Notes: a model not told the origin generated them from the letters alone. Shown: positions 22,801 to 35,245, counted from the first letter of the stretch. The stretch: DNA of 64,000 nt from Escallonia rubra (GCA_033065855.1 JAVXUO010002755.1:260001-324000); one strand, 5' to 3'. Translations and numbers: made by a program.

Positions 22801-23269
22801 TAGGGATATTGGGCATCGACACGGGGATGACAACGGGTGTAGGGCCACGGCGACGGGTGTAGAGGCGGAATCAATGCAAATCTGGTAAGAGTTGCAAAAA
22901 AGTTCTAAGTGTAAAAGATTGACAAAATGGGTAAGGGAGGGCGCGACATAAAGAGTGGCACAAGAGGTGCGCGTTGTATTGTCACGATGAGTTATTATTA
23001 TTATTATTTTGTGTTTGGGAATCATGGCAATGATGGAAGCTGTTGGCATTGTTGGTCAGCCAAAGGTGTTGGAGGAGGCCGGAGGTGTGGGTTAAATGGG
23101 CTAAATGGGAGGAGTTCAGCCTTGGGGTCAGCCGTTCGTGAAATGAAGGATCAGCCTTGTGGTGGAAAGAAGAGGTCATCCTTAGGAAGGTTCGCTAACG
23201 TCTTAGGGCAGGAAGGGCCTAAGACAGAGGTGAGGGGTAGGCCAAAAGTGAGGCCGAGGTAAGAGGCGA

Positions 23270-23520
23270 ACGTGAGCTGAAGGTAAAATGGGCGAGGTAG
23301 CCGAAGGTAAGGCTGAGGGGGTGGCTGAAGGGAGGGACCGAAGTGGTGGGGGAGGTGGTGGCAAAGTGGATGGGCCGAGGTGGTGGGGGAGATGTGGCCT
23401 AAGTGGAGGGAAGATGAAGGGCCGAGGCCGAGGGTGGAATGGGGGAGGGGCCCAAGGCCGAGGGTTAAAGGGTGATGGAGGCTGAGGCTGGGGGGGGGGG
23501 GATGGAAGCCATGGGTGAAG
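23270..23520 (+). other. G-rich tract
   Basis: A purine-rich stretch with many GGG runs, ending in a run of about 13 G near 23492-23504. It could form G-quadruplexes. It encodes only low-complexity Pro-rich peptide on the other strand. Confidence 0.6.
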
Positions 23521-24319
23521 GGAATAAAAGTTCAAGAAAAAAGAGGAAAGGGCGGCGACGGCAGTAGCTTACAGTAGTAAGGGCAGGGGGAGAGAAGAGA
23601 GGGAAGAGAAATGTGTGTTGTCGGCAAGGAGGGCGACGCCGGCAAAGGCGCTACGGGCAAAAGGGCGAAAGGGCGGCGATGCGAATGGAGTGCTTGGTGG
23701 TGCATGTGATAGTGATTAGGGTTTTTTTACGGAAATTAGGGTTTAGGGAGAAGGGCCAGGGTTCGGGTCGGGTTCAGGCTTTTGAGTCGGTCCTGGGTTC
23801 TTTAGAGAAAGAAAGGGCGCGGGTCGGGCTCAAGCGGTTTAGGCACCCACAGGTCGGGTTGTGCGACCTGGGATTTTTGAATTTGAAAATAAAATTCAAA
23901 TTTTGAATTTTTTCCCCGAGGAGACAGAAAAAGGTGGAGGGGATGAAAAGAAATTTCAAAAAACATTTTTGAAAGTTTTTCCAAGTGTTGAAAAGAAGAT
24001 GAGAGGGGGTAGGGGTTGAAATTTTTTTTAATTTCTTTTAAGTGTTGAAAGGGAGAGAATGAAACTCGGGTGAGGGTGCCGAGAGAGGCCACTGAGAGTT
24101 ATGACTCAACTGTGAGCAGGCAGGGTGTGAGGGAAGTAGGGATTTGGTATGACAGGCTGGCATTGATGGCACGCTGAGTCATAGAGGCAAAGGAGGGCCA
24201 GCAAGACGTGTTGCTTGCATGCCCGACTAGGGCAGTCGCGAGGCCGGGGAAATGTCGACTGACCGGATCGAGACTTAGTAACGTGGCTCGAGCCACCTTG
24301 TGCACCATGTACGAAGTTC

Positions 24320-25004
24320 AGTATACAATGTGAGGCAGAGGGGGAGGGAACCTAGCTTGCTTGGGATATGGAAGTGGTGAAGCCTCCAAGGGAGTAAGTG
24401 ATGGCAAGAGTGAGGTGGTGGACTGTAACATCGGGGATCGTGGCAAGATTCGGTGCATCTATCTCGGGGAGAGCCTGGTGTTGGTTATGGCTGGTCTCCT
24501 CTTAGTCCTCGAGGTGATGCTTATCTTAGATGGCTGGGTTTAGGTTGTGGATGGTAGTCTTGATAGCCCTGTGTTGTTGAGGCATGGTTGCTTGGGTGTG
24601 CCAAACAAAGGATGAACTGCACTGCGATGCGCACCTCCCCAGCAGAATCACTAGAATGATGCCAATGAAGTGGGTTCACAATCGACATGGACGTACCACA
24701 AGGAATGCAGTCCGAGTCAGATGCCACGTATGATGATATGGAAACAACTAGGATGAAGCAAGGACATAGACCAAGGGCTTCCCAGACAGAGTCTGAAGAG
24801 CGACAGTGCTTTGAGGGCGATGGTGCAGGGTGAATGCACGACGACAGTCACAGTCAAACGCTTAGGTCTAGAGTCAAGGTCCTGCATTAGGGTTCTGTGT
24901 GTTTCTCTCTTTAGAATTCTAGAGCGAGAAAGTGAATGTAAGAATGAGTTATGTTCTTCCATCAAGTCCTCAAATAAATTCTCAAGCCCCCTATTCATAG
25001 GGAT
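24320..25004 (-). mobile_element. LTR fragment and leader (copy C2) cut by element A
   Basis: 24657-25004 matches the primer-proximal 350 bases of LTR C1 (AGTGAATGTAAGAATGAGTT, then ATGTTCTTC). Its primer site is mutated (CTGCTGGGGAG is kept, GGCGACTC is lost). About 300 bases of leader follow on the minus strand. The LTR stops exactly where element A starts with TGTTCCC at 25005, so A inserted into it or the join is a later break. Confidence 0.6.
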
Positions 25005-25188
25005 TGTTCCCAACCTATTCGGACAGCACCCCAGGTCTCGCTAAGGGACCCATTTTACGCGACACATCACCCGTTCGCCAGTCAATTATTCAACGCCATC
25101 AGCCGGTCAAAGTGCATCTCCTTTCGAACATTCACAGGCAATCAGGTTGTCTGTCGCTATCGTTGCTTAGAAGAACGCAAATCTCCAG

Positions 25189-25370
25189 AGGGGGTCGGCC
25201 ACCTCCCTGAGAAGGGGGTCGGCCACCTCCCTGAGAAGGGGGTCGGCCACCTCCCTGAGAAGGGGGTAGGCCACCTCTTTAAAGAGGGGGTCGGCCACCC
25301 TCTTTAAAGGGGGGTCGGCCACCCTCTTTAAAAGGGGTCAGCCACCCTCTTTAAGGAAGGGTCGACCACC
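25189..25370. repeat. GGGGTCGGCCACC minisatellite in LTR A
   Basis: About seven units of 22-28 bp (GGGGTCGGCCACCTCCCTGA then GAAG, shifting to ...CCCTCTTTAAAG). The counterpart in LTR B is at 50762-51016. Confidence 0.9.
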
Positions 25371-25689
25371 CTTGTCTTTGGGAGGGAGGCTGCTGACCCC
25401 TCTGGCATCTCACTCAACGCACTCTACAGTGCTCACTCACCACCAGTGGTCGCATGACTCCCATTATCGCCCACGCGTCGTCATCGCAACAACCATCACT
25501 CGCGGACGTGCATTGTCATATGGGTACCATCTCCGCGACGAATATAACCTACACGCTCTTTAGCACTCGTCGCCGTGCCCATGCACCGCGCCACTTTCAT
25601 AATGTACCCCGGCACCAGGTATTGTCTCGTGCGGTAGTCGCCGCGCCCACGCGCCCAATCATGATATGGGCTTTTCGGGGAGTTCCGCT

Positions 25690-26362
25690 CTTAGTGCTCC
25701 GGCACGAGGACCCCTCGCAGCGGGATGAACTCACAACCTTAAAGTCATCGCCGCCAATGGATGGGCTCACAACCTTAAAGCCATCGTCGTCACAATCGCG
25801 GGGGGCTCCGGCACGAGGACCCCTCACAACGAGATGGACTCACAACCTTAAAGTCATCGCCGCCATGGGATGGCCTTAAAGCCATCCCTATCATAATCAC
25901 GGGGGACTCCGGCATGAGGACCCCTCGCAGCGGGATGGACTCACAACCTTAAAGTCATCGCCGCCACAGGATGGGCTCACAACCTTAAAGCCATCGCCGT
26001 CACAATCACAGGGGGCTCCGGCACGAGGACCCCTCGCAGCGGGATGGACTCACAACCTTAAAGTCATCGCCGCCACGGGATGTTCTCACAACCTTAAAGC
26101 CATCGCCGTCACAATCACATTGGGCTCCGGCACGAGGACCCCTCGCAGCGGGATGGACTCACAACCTTAAAGTCATCGCTGCCACATAATGGGCTCACAA
26201 CCTTAAATTCATCGCCGTCATAATCACAGGGGGCTCCGGCACGAGGACCCCTCGCAGCGGGATGGACTCGCAACCTTAAAGTCATCGCTGCCATGGGATG
26301 GGCTCAATACCTTAAAGCCATTGCCGTCACAATCACGGGCGGCTCCGGCACGAGGACCCCTC
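25690..26362. repeat. About 109-bp tandem repeat in LTR A, six to seven copies
   Basis: The unit holds CTCCGGCACGAGGACCCCTC, GGGATGGACTCACAACCTTA and AAGCCATCGCCGTCACAATC. One copy is shortened (about 102 bp). LTR B carries about ten copies on the other strand. Confidence 0.9.
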
Positions 26363-27146
26363 GCCACGGACTCTGAGCACTGAGCTGTGAGCATGTCCAC
26401 TCATGTTACCATTGATCGTCGACACCACCAGGGCAATGACCCCCGGGTCACTCCGGGACGGGAGCAGGTCCTTGGAGGGCATCGCGCCTAGTCCACCTGG
26501 CAGTTGGCTACAGGGGTAACCCTCACCGCTGTCAGGATCTTTGTGCGTCTCTTGACGTATCTTGTGGGATTTAGTATGGGCTTGGAGCGGTGGCTGGGGC
26601 AACGGGCTACTCTGATCATGCTACCGCGGTGTGGTCAGTCTCCTCAGACGGGCAGAGAGATGCTGCAAGGGCAGGGCAGCACGAACTCGGGGACCGACAG
26701 TCCAACGGAGAATCGATACTTTGGACCCCCCTGGTGACGTGTCACTCCCAGGGGACAACACATGTCGGCTGATGACACATGCACATTTTTGCCTATAAAT
26801 AGTGGACTTTGGAGCTCATTAAAGGGACTTCTCTCTCGTTTGACATTTTCACTTTCTCTCTCTAAAAATCATATTCTCTCTGGAATTCTAGTGAGAGAAA
26901 CACATTTGAACTCCTGACATTGGACCCTGACGCTGCACCCCTGACTTGGACTGTCGACCGCCGGCCCTGTTCGTCGTCGCCCTGCCTGCGCAGTGCTGCC
27001 AGCCCTCACAACCTGCCTGGGGAGCCTTGCTCTCAACCCTTACTCCATCCTTGTTGTATCTCACTTTGCCTAATTGGAAGCTGATTCGGACTGCATCATT
27101 TATGGCACCTCCACATAGACGCGAACCCCCTTTCCTTGGCATCATT

Positions 27147-27166
27147 TTGGCGACTCTACAGGGAGG
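27147..27166 (+). other. Primer-binding site of element A (tRNA-Arg type)
   Basis: TTGGCGACTCTACAGGGAGG, three bases after the LTR. Ogre/Tat elements use this GGCGACTC... type of site. B has TTGGCGACTCCGCTGGGGAG, C1 TTGGCGACACCGCTGGAGAG, so the ancestral form is close to that of B. Confidence 0.75.
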
Positions 27167-27264
27167 TGAGCATCGTATTGTAGTCTGCCTACCTTCCGTA
27201 CTTAGGCACCATGCCAATACAATGAAGAGTTACAAGGGCTACTAGCTAGGGCCTTATCCATACC

Positions 27265-28609
27265 ATGCAAGAAGAGGACCACTCGGGTGAACAAGAGGGG
27301 ACTAGTGCCATGCGTCTCCAAGACCAGCCACTAACTACCGCACCTGACGTGCAAATTGCAGTCAATACGGCCATCCAACAGTTCACTCGCACTATAGCCA
27401 GCATACAAGACTCACAAGCCACTCTAATGGCCGCCATAATGGAAATGCAAAAATCCATACAGGCTATGGCCTCACAGTAAATCGTTCCACCGATCCAGCC
27501 TGCAGGACCTGGGCCATCCCCTGACGTCGCCCGAGACCCATGTCGTGACCACCGCCACCTCAGTCATCTAGACCCTTGGCGGTAGGACTTGCGACATCTT
27601 CTCGGCCTGTAGCTGACACACCGCATCCCGTGATGCCATCACACAGGCTGCAACAGGACCTTGGACCAGTATTGCAGCAAGTCCTCCCTGTTGTTTCACC
27701 TCAACATGTACCAGCCCGAAGCTCTTCCGAAACTAACGAATCCATTGAAATGGAGCCTAACCCCTACCCAACGAAGAAACATCAAACAACCGGCCAAGTG
27801 GTGGATATGTCTCGCCCACCCAACCTGCCCCATACACCTGCCCATATCAGCACATTTCCTATATCATACTTCTGTTGCTCCTGCTTGTCAAATTGCCCCG
27901 TCAGGGGGCTCGTGGAGCCCCAGCCAGCCATCATCCATTAGTTGGCCAGGAAGAACCATCCCCCCATTATGTCTCCAAAGCCGACTTCGACGCACTCCTC
28001 CACCGGCTGTCACAGCATTCTGCACCCGACTCATCAGCCCGACTGACAGGCCACGCGCCGTATGCCAACAAGATAGCCATCATACCATACCCGCTCAAAT
28101 ACAAGCAACCCACTTTTGTGCTCTTTAATGGATGTGAAGGCAACACCCGTGAGCATTTAACAAGATTCACCGACTCATTGGAGCAAAATGGCCCGGGCGA
28201 TAGTTTGAAGCTGAGGGAGTTTCACAAGTCCCTCACAGGCTTGGCATACACTTGGTATCATCAGATCCCTGCGAGGACGGTCCATTCTTGGAATGAAATG
28301 GTCCAACTATTCTTGGACAAATTCCACTACGAAGCTGAACGCATCACCATAGTGGACATCACCAACATACGCCAGACTCCCGACGAAGACTTAACCAAAT
28401 ATGTGCACCGCTTTCACCTTAAATGCCTCAAGTGTACAGATTTCAGTAAGGACGAGACTTTGGTTCCCATCTGCATCAAAAACATTAATGACATCTACCG
28501 GGTGCACATCAAGAACCTACAGTTGAGGTCGTGGGGACACCTCAAGGAAATAGCCCGCCGTACTAACGAGACAGTCGGCCCCGTCAAACCGTGGAAGCCT
28601 CGCCCGTAG
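27265..28609 (+). pseudogene. gag of element A
   Basis: Encodes the particle protein that packages element RNA. The N-terminal part begins around MQEEDHSGEQEGTSAMRL. The retrotransposon-gag core is in another frame from about 28080 (YKQPTFVLFNGCEGNTREHL, then FHKSLTGLAYTWYHQIPART). Frame changes near 27480 and 27880 break it. The homologue in B starts with Val in place of the first Met, so the true start is uncertain. Confidence 0.75.
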
Positions 28610-28624
28610 AATGCACTGCTGGCC

Positions 28625-30052
28625 TCAGCAGACACACCGAGCACTCAACACAAAAACTACAGCAACAACAGCACCAACAATTACAGTGGCTTCAAGCGTC
28701 AGTTCCAGGATATGGACCCACGCTCCGACAAGCGAAGACAACAGGAGACTCCCCCCGCCTATCCATGTGATTTGAATACAGTGAAAGAACTCTTGGCGGA
28801 ATGGGTGGCCAATGACAACAACTTCCAATTTCCACCCATGCGGATCCCCATCACGGATGAAGAAAGAGCCAGACCCAACTACTGTCATTTTCATCAAGCC
28901 CTTGGCCATCCTCTCAAAAACTGCAATGCGCTGTGAGCTATCTTTGCAAGGAAGGTCGTGTCAGGCGACCTACAGCTACGGAAGAACAACGATGTGCGTA
29001 AGGACCCTTACCCACACCACGGTAACAACAATCGGGAGCATCAGGTGCTCATGGTCGCTACTGACCACATCAAGTATCTCGTCCCCGAAGATCCTATGGA
29101 GGTCTTTCCTATGGTCACACCTTGTGTACCTTCCGCTCCTTAGCCATTGTCCTCAGCTGGGCAAATGACGAAGATTAAAGGCTTTTTTGATGAAATGGGG
29201 TTTTCACCCGCAGCATGGACTTATCTCTCAACCTGTCTGATCGAGGTCACCACAGGCCTCGGTCCTGAATGTTTCGCCGCCCAAGCCGAACTCAGACATA
29301 TCCCTTCTACCGCATTCATTTTTTCAAACGAGGACTCACCACCAATCGAACACCACAACCGACCGTTGTACCTCGAATGCACCATTAATGGCACGAGCTT
29401 CCGTCGTGCCTTAGTAGACTGCGGCGCCTCAATCAACATCATGCCTCTCATCACCTTGCAACGGGCCGGTATTGCCCCAAGAAAGATCATCCGCGACCCC
29501 ATCAAGATTACTGGCTTTGGGCAGGGCCCCCAGTCCACCCTCAGCCATATCACTGTCGACCTCATGGTCGGAACTGTCCGTCCCAACACTAGTTGTCACG
29601 TGCTAGACAGCGAGTCTTCCTTCTACATCCTGCTTGGCCGACCTTGGATTCATGTCAACAAGGTCGTTCCCTCAACGTACCACTAGTATGTGAAAATGGT
29701 GGCCGGTCCTGTGGGACATGAGGTAGGAATGATAATCCCCGCAACCAAGGCCCCCTTCGAATGTGCCGAGTGTTACTTCATCGAGGCTTCCTTCTTCACT
29801 AAACTTGCCATGAATAGTGAGAATGCTACTCACATCCATTCCACCAAATTGCCAAATTGGGATCAGCTATGTGGAAACAAGCCTCCCACGTCCAAGTCCA
29901 AGTCCAAGAAAAGTAGCAAGAACAAAGGATCAACTTCAGCGCCTCCACCCACTGTCACGACCAATTCCCCGCCTTCATCCCCCAAGTCCAAGAAGCACAA
30001 GTCTGAACCCACCTTCCAACGCATCGTCGAAGACGGAAAAGTGATCTACTAG
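28625..30052 (+). pseudogene. gag C-terminus and aspartic protease of element A
   Basis: A Tyr/Asn-rich linker and a short Cys/His-containing segment (YCHFHQALGHPLKNC, about 28880-28925) are followed by the protease (29147-29686): RALVDCGASINIMP carries the active-site Asp with Cys where DTG/DSG proteases have Thr or Ser, and LLGRPWIH is the usual C-terminal motif. A TAG at 29684-29686 separates it from a Lys/Ser/Pro-rich linker (29690-30052). Other stops lie at 28934 and near 29141. Confidence 0.75.
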
Positions 30053-30199
30053 TAATCACGGTGTACGGGGGCTCCAGGTGGTTCGTCGTCTGACCCCCTC
30101 GATCCGACCCGCCCACGGAGACAGAATGGTGCTGCGCGGCCGAGCATTGCCCGTCAGACCCCGAGCTTACCCTGGGCGCTGCCCCGCCCTGCTACGAAG

Positions 30200-31750
30200 A
30201 TGGCCCTCGATCGCAGGCCAAACATCTTGAAGAAATCAATCTAGCTAACCCAAGCGAGGAACCTCGATTGACATACATTGGCACAAAACTCGCCCCAGGC
30301 CGAAGAGAGGAATTGGTTACCCTCTTTTGCGAATATCGCGATGTATTAGCATGGAGTTACAACGAGATGCCTGGATTGGACTCTGCCTTGGTGACACCAT
30401 CTCAACATAGCTACCGGATCTAGCCCTGTCCGCCAGCACCCACGATCTTTCTGCCCCGAGCTCGAATTGAAGATTAAATAAGAGATATAGCGACTTCTGC
30501 AAGCTGGCTTTATTGAGCCAATTACTCACCCCATATGACTGGCTAATGTTGTCCCTGTCCAAAAGAAGAGCGGCCAAGTCCGCATTTGTATTGACTTTCG
30601 CGACTTGAACAAAGCATGCCCTAAAGATGAGTTTCCACTACCCAATATCGACATGCTTACGGAGGCTGCCGCCGGACATGAGACCTTGTCTTTCATGGAT
30701 GGTTTCGCCGGCTATAACCAAATTTGAATGAATCCGGATGACTGTGCCAAGACAGCCTTTCAGACTCCAATGGGTAACTTTTGCTGGAAAGTCATGCCCT
30801 TTGGTCTCAAAAATACAGGTGCTACCTATCAGAGGGCCATGACAGCCATCTTCCACAACATGATACATCGTACGATGGAAGACTACGTTGATGATCTCAT
30901 CATCAAGTCTAAGAAGGAAAGCGAGCACCTCGCTGACCTCCGAGCAGTCTTTGGTCGTTGTCGCCAGTACAACATGCGAATGAACCCATTGAAATGTGTC
31001 TTTGGGGTCTTCTCCTGAAAATTCCTCGGCTTCTTGGTCAGTCTACAGGGCATCGACGTTGACCCTTCCAAAGCCTCATCCATCCAAGAGATTCCCCCTT
31101 CCAAGAGCACCACACAGTTGAAGAGCTTCCTCGGCAAGGTTTCTTATCTCCACCGATTCATCCCTGCCTTGGACGAACTTATCACACCCTTCCAGCATTT
31201 GACGCGCAAGAGCGCACCGTGGAGTTGGGGTGCACCCCAACAGTAAGCATTCAAACAGATCAAGGCAGTCCTCATGTCACCGCAGACCATGGTCGTGCCA
31301 CAACGAGGTCTTCCACTCTTGCTTTATCTAACCTCCACGTCCAGGTCCATAGGGGCATTGCTTGCCCAAGAAGTGGATGGAGTGGAGCGCCCAGTTTATT
31401 ATCTCAGTCGGTTAATCAGGGGACCCGAAGCCAATTATTCTGAGCTCGAAAAGCACTGTTTCGCCTTGGTCTACGCCTCGTAAAAATTTAGACACTACTT
31501 CTTGCCGCACCAAATCACACTTGTCACCAAGGCTGATCCACTACGATACATGCTCACACGCCCTGCCCTGTCTGGCCGACTTACCCATTGGTTATTTCTA
31601 TTGGCCGAGTTCAGCTTATCCATCAAGAATCCTACAGCTCTACGGAGCCAAGCACTTGCAGACATCCTGGCCTTCTTCCCGCGCCAACAGTATGAACCGA
31701 CCTCAGATCAATTGCCTGGGGAGGAGACGGCCCTGATCTCCGACATAGAT
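30200..31750 (+). pseudogene. Reverse transcriptase and RNase H of element A
   Basis: RT motifs are readable: VRICIDFRDLNKACPKDEFP, FMDGFAGYNQI, then a TGA, MPFGLKN and EDYVDDLIIKSKK (YVDD catalytic site near 30887). RNase H follows (VDGVERPVYYLSRLIRGPE, LPHQITLVTKADPL). Lesions include a 1-base deletion near 30390, stops near 30478 and 30486, the TGA at about 30725 that is shared with element B, and stops near 31017, 31243 and 31481. Confidence 0.85.
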
Positions 31751-32280
31751 GAATTATGAACGCTTGAGTTCGACGACTCCACCACTAACAAAGGTCCTAA
31801 TAGAGCTCCCCTCCGGCAAGGGGGTGCCGGTATAGTCCTTCGCAATCCACAGGGTGTTACCACATCCCTGTCCTTCAAACTTGCATTCCCGGTATCCAAC
31901 AATGAAGCTGAGTATGAGGCCCTTGTCATCGGCCTCATACTGGCTACCAGTATGGGGGCTAAATCATTACGCATAAAGGGGGACTCAAACTTGATCATGA
32001 AGCAGGCTGACGGAGAGTTCGCGGTCAAGGAGTGAGCTTTGGCACCTTATCGCGCCCTGGTACAACACTTGGAGGGAAGACTTGGCCATGTCCAATATGA
32101 ACATCACAACAGGTGCCACAACCGACATGCTGACAGCTTGGCCACGATCGCATCAAAGATAGAAGTTGACGGTGAACAGTGCATGCTAACCATTATCAGA
32201 AGAACAACACCATGCACAACATTGAATTTGGTCCCAAAGGACACTACTGCCGATGATTGGAGGTAGTCAATCGTCGACTG
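31740..32280 (+). pseudogene. Second (archaeal-type) RNase H of element A
   Basis: LEFDDSTTNKGPNRAPLRQG then GAGIVLRNPQ, SNNEAEYEALVIGLILA and IKGDSNLIMKQ match the extra RNase H of Tat-lineage elements, here after the usual one. The conserved catalytic set (Asp, Glu, Asp) is present by eye. Stops interrupt at about 31757 and 32034. Confidence 0.75.
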
Positions 32281-32689
32281 ACTTAAGGCGACATCTCTTG
32301 TTTCTGCCTCTACCCTCACAGATTTTTTGATGTTGGGAGACGTCCTGTACAGACGATGTCCCGAAGGCACTCTAGCTAGGTGTTTGGCCCCGGAAGAAGC
32401 AAAGCACAAACTATAGTTTGGCCATCAGAAGTGTTGTGGCCTCGACGGTCCCCCTCTATACCGTCGCCTCCAGCGCATGGGCCTCTTTTGGCTATCCATG
32501 GCCAAAGATGCTTCAGATGTACAACGGGATTGTTCAGAATGCCTATATGCACCAGATAGCGCGGAAGCTCCCTTCATCAACATCGAGGGTGACCGGTGTC
32601 AGCCTTTCCTACAGTATCTATCTCATGGGCTCCTACCACCTGACCGTAGCTCGGCACGATCCATCAAACGCAAATCGGTCAGATATTTT

Positions 32690-33830
32690 GTGACAGAAGA
32701 CGAGTTATTTCACAAAGGGTTTTCGGTGTGCACCCTGCGATGCTTAGAAGGTGCCTAAGTCATGGAAGTGATTAATGAAGTGCACAATGGTGCCTGTGGG
32801 GAGCAGCAACAATCACAAAAGTTGTACGTAGAACTGCTAAGGTTGGGGTACTATTGGCCGACCATGGAATTTTATTCCATCTCTCATGTTGGACATTGCC
32901 AACCCTGCCAAAGACACGCTGACAGAATGCACACGCCAACATCCGACCTTCGTATGATCGTGGCCCCCTGGCCATTTCACTCTTGGGCTTTCGACCTCAT
33001 CGGCCCCATACACCCGCCATCGAAAGGTCACATATGGATCATGGTCGCGATGGAGGGTTTCATAAAATGGGTTGAAGCCATACCTCTGCGAAGAGCCACG
33101 AGGGGCGCCATTGCCAACTTTTGCACGATCACATCATCTGTCGCTTCGGCATCCCCCGATGCATCATCTCCGACAACGGCACGCCATTCATCAATCGGGA
33201 TGTTCGGATTCTCATGGAAGCAGACGACATCAATCACACCACATCAACCCCTTACTATCCACAAGGTAATGGTCAAGCTGAAGCCTCCAACAAAACTTTA
33301 TTGTGTGTATTCTCACGCATGGTTCATGACGCAAGCGGCTCCTGGTCCGAAAAGCTAAGCCTTGCCCTTTGGGCTTACAGAACTTCCAGGCACACAGCCA
33401 CGAAGGCCACACCCTTTTCCCTTGTCTATGGGGACAAGTGTATGGTACCAGCCAAGATTGCAGTTGCCTCGGCTCGACTATCCCTCAGCAGTGGTCTCGG
33501 GGAGGAGGAAACTAGAATGGTGGCCTTTGAGGGCCTTGATGAAAAGAGAGCCAACGCCATGCGCCGAATGAAGAAATATCACGAACAACTTGTCAAAGAC
33601 TACGGGAAGACAGTCAAGCCTCGCTCCTTCGTAGAAGGTGACCTTGTCCTCCAAGACGCCAAGCATGTACGCGCTAACCTGTTAGCTCCTAAGTTCACAC
33701 CCAACTGGGAAGGACCATTTGAAGTGCATACAGCCAGAAGCAACGGCTCCTACCTCCAGTTCAATCCAGATGATTGACAGATCACAGCCCTTATCAACGG
33801 TCGCTACCTGAAGAAGTATTATGCATGACC
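32690..33830 (+). pseudogene. Integrase of element A
   Basis: Inserts the cDNA copy into the genome. The zinc-binding region is damaged: VHNGACGEQQQSQKLY has Gln where B has His (CGEHQ). The catalytic Asp/Asp/Glu are in SWAFDLIGPIHPP, ISDNGTPFINRD and YYPQGNGQAEASNK. The C-terminal part runs to LINGRYLKKYYA. A frame change near 33120 and a stop at 33775 break it. Confidence 0.8.
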
Positions 33831-33834
33831 GGCT

Positions 33835-34331
33835 GCAGATTGTTCCCCCCCGGCCTCCCGGCCACAGTTTAGAACATTTACACAACATTTTTTGCATATG
33901 CACACATGTTTGACTTGTAACTTTTGTTGCTCATTACAAGTTCTTCTTTATGTAATGACATTTTGATCCAAGTACTATCAATACACAGTCTTTCCGCTAC
34001 ATACGTTTGTGCTTAGCATAAACTTATTGTTAATTTATGGTCACCAAGTCATTTACCCTCGGCGGGAAGGGGGGAACACCGACAGGCAACCATTAGACAC
34101 AAGACATTCAACAATCGCAACAGACAACAAGCACACCATGCAATCAATCACAAGAGCCAACAAGACAACCCGATGCCATACTCATAACATCAACATATAA
34201 ACAATCTACATAAGGAGTTTGCCGGCCACTATCGGGCGGTGTTCATACATAAACCTCTCATATACCCTAAAGGAAGCTAGACAACAATGCTACAACCGGA
34301 TGCGAGCTAAAAGCCTGCAAGGTTTGGCGCT
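33835..34331 (+). other. 3' non-coding part of element A
   Basis: Matches B over 39510-39930 on the other strand (CACCGACAGGCAACC..., CAATCACAAGAGCCAACAAG). The last recognisable likeness is GCAAGGTTTGGCGCT at about 34331, followed by an A-run and hAT sequence. Confidence 0.7.
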
Positions 34332-34339
34332 AAAAAAAA

Positions 34340-35245
34340 AGAGTTCGAAAGCGATGATTCTCTTGTTCATAATCCAATTAGAATCAATCAAATGGGCCGT
34401 CACACAAACATAAATAACAAAAGTAAGAGGAGATTTCCAAACATCATAAGTAAGACTAACTCTACCATCAAAATTATCAAAATAATTAATCAAGCATGCT
34501 TTAGCAGCATTGTACTGTCTAAGTGCATCGAATCTAGTTGTATTTATGTGAACTTTTTTGTACAAAGGTTGCACGTAAATGGTCATATGTCTAGAGTGCT
34601 TAACATTATCGGCAAAACTAAAAGGTTGTTCATCGTGAATAATAAATTCAGTAAGACCGTCTCTTTGGTCTCGCTGATTATAAACAAATAACTTACTGTC
34701 AAAAGATAATTGTGTTTAGCTAGATTTGACATGGCCTTATTTAGGTGCGCACAGAGGGTAATGCCTATTAAGATTTCCATTACCACTACCACATGAAAAT
34801 AATTTACCACAGTACTTACATTGAGCTCTTCGGACGCTGTCAACCATAATATCATCAAAATGATTCCAACACACGACTTTAATTTTCTTGCCTTTTTCAC
34901 TTCAAGGGGACTAACGGAAGGATTGCTTGGTCCTTCACCGTGATGACAATTCATCTGGTTAAAATTTATTCCCGGAGTAGTAGTTTCGCCAATCGAGATG
35001 CGACTTTGACTATAATGCGGGGTATCTTGTGAGGGTGTATATTCAAAATCTGGAATGTTTTGGTTGAACTCCCAATTGGCTTGGGTATCTATACTCATTC
35101 GTGGTGAATCTTGAAAATATAATGGTTGTGGTGGTGCTTGGATTAGTGCTTGTGGTGGCGGTGGTCGTGGTGCTTGTGGTGGTGGTGGTAGTGGTGCTTC
35201 TGATGGTGCTCCATGTTTGCTACGTGATTTAAAAATTTGAGACAT
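34340..35245 (-). pseudogene. hAT transposase, N-terminal fragment
   Basis: Minus strand from about 35245: a Pro-rich start (PPPPQAPRPPPPQAL), then a BED-type zinc finger (CWNHFDDIMV, QCKYCGKLF, NGNLNRHYPLC) reached after a frameshift near 34870, and the start of the catalytic part (NFDGRVSLTYDVWKS, TAHLIDSNWIMNKRIIAFE). It stops at the junction with element A, so the C-terminal half is missing. Known hAT transposases cut and paste DNA with 8-bp target duplications. Confidence 0.8.

Larger units (their letters stand above)
19855..24310 (-). mobile_element. Long degenerate LTR (copy C1) of the Tat-lineage Gypsy family
   Basis: On the minus strand the LTR ends CATCA at 19877. It is followed by a primer-binding site TTGGCGACACCGCTGGAGAG (19874-19855), close to those of elements A and B. 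A TATA-like box (CTATAAATAGG on the minus strand) lies near 20222. The stretch 20230-20560 is clearly homologous to the LTRs of A and B (GGACTGTC, TTGCAGAGTCCCATAAG and others). Further up come diverged minisatellite blocks. The LTR start could not be fixed; about 24310 is a guess from the last copy of the GTGCACCA module. The internal region is lost after about 25 bases. Confidence 0.6.
25005..27144 (+). mobile_element. 5' LTR of element A
   Basis: Starts TGTTCCCAACCTATTCGG and ends GGCATCA just before the primer site, 2140 bp. It contains two minisatellites and a TATAAATA box at 26794-26801 (likely promoter). The LTR of element B (48583-51200) matches it but is 478 bp longer, mainly through extra minisatellite copies. 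Confidence 0.88.
25005..34331 (+). mobile_element. Tat-lineage Ty3/Gypsy element A, 3' truncated
   Basis: A 5' LTR, tRNA-Arg-type primer site, gag, protease, RT, RNase H, a second archaeal-type RNase H and integrase follow in the order typical of the Tat lineage (Tat/Ogre/Retand), which is marked by the second RNase H. All reading frames are broken. The 3' non-coding part runs to about 34331 and then stops abruptly at an A-run and a hAT fragment; no 3' LTR is present. It is inverted relative to element B, with likeness along its length. Confidence 0.9.

Noticed and set aside
23203..23535. Proline-rich ORF on the minus strand
   Set aside because: Product of the G-rich tract in the LTR C1 region, without a start context or domain.
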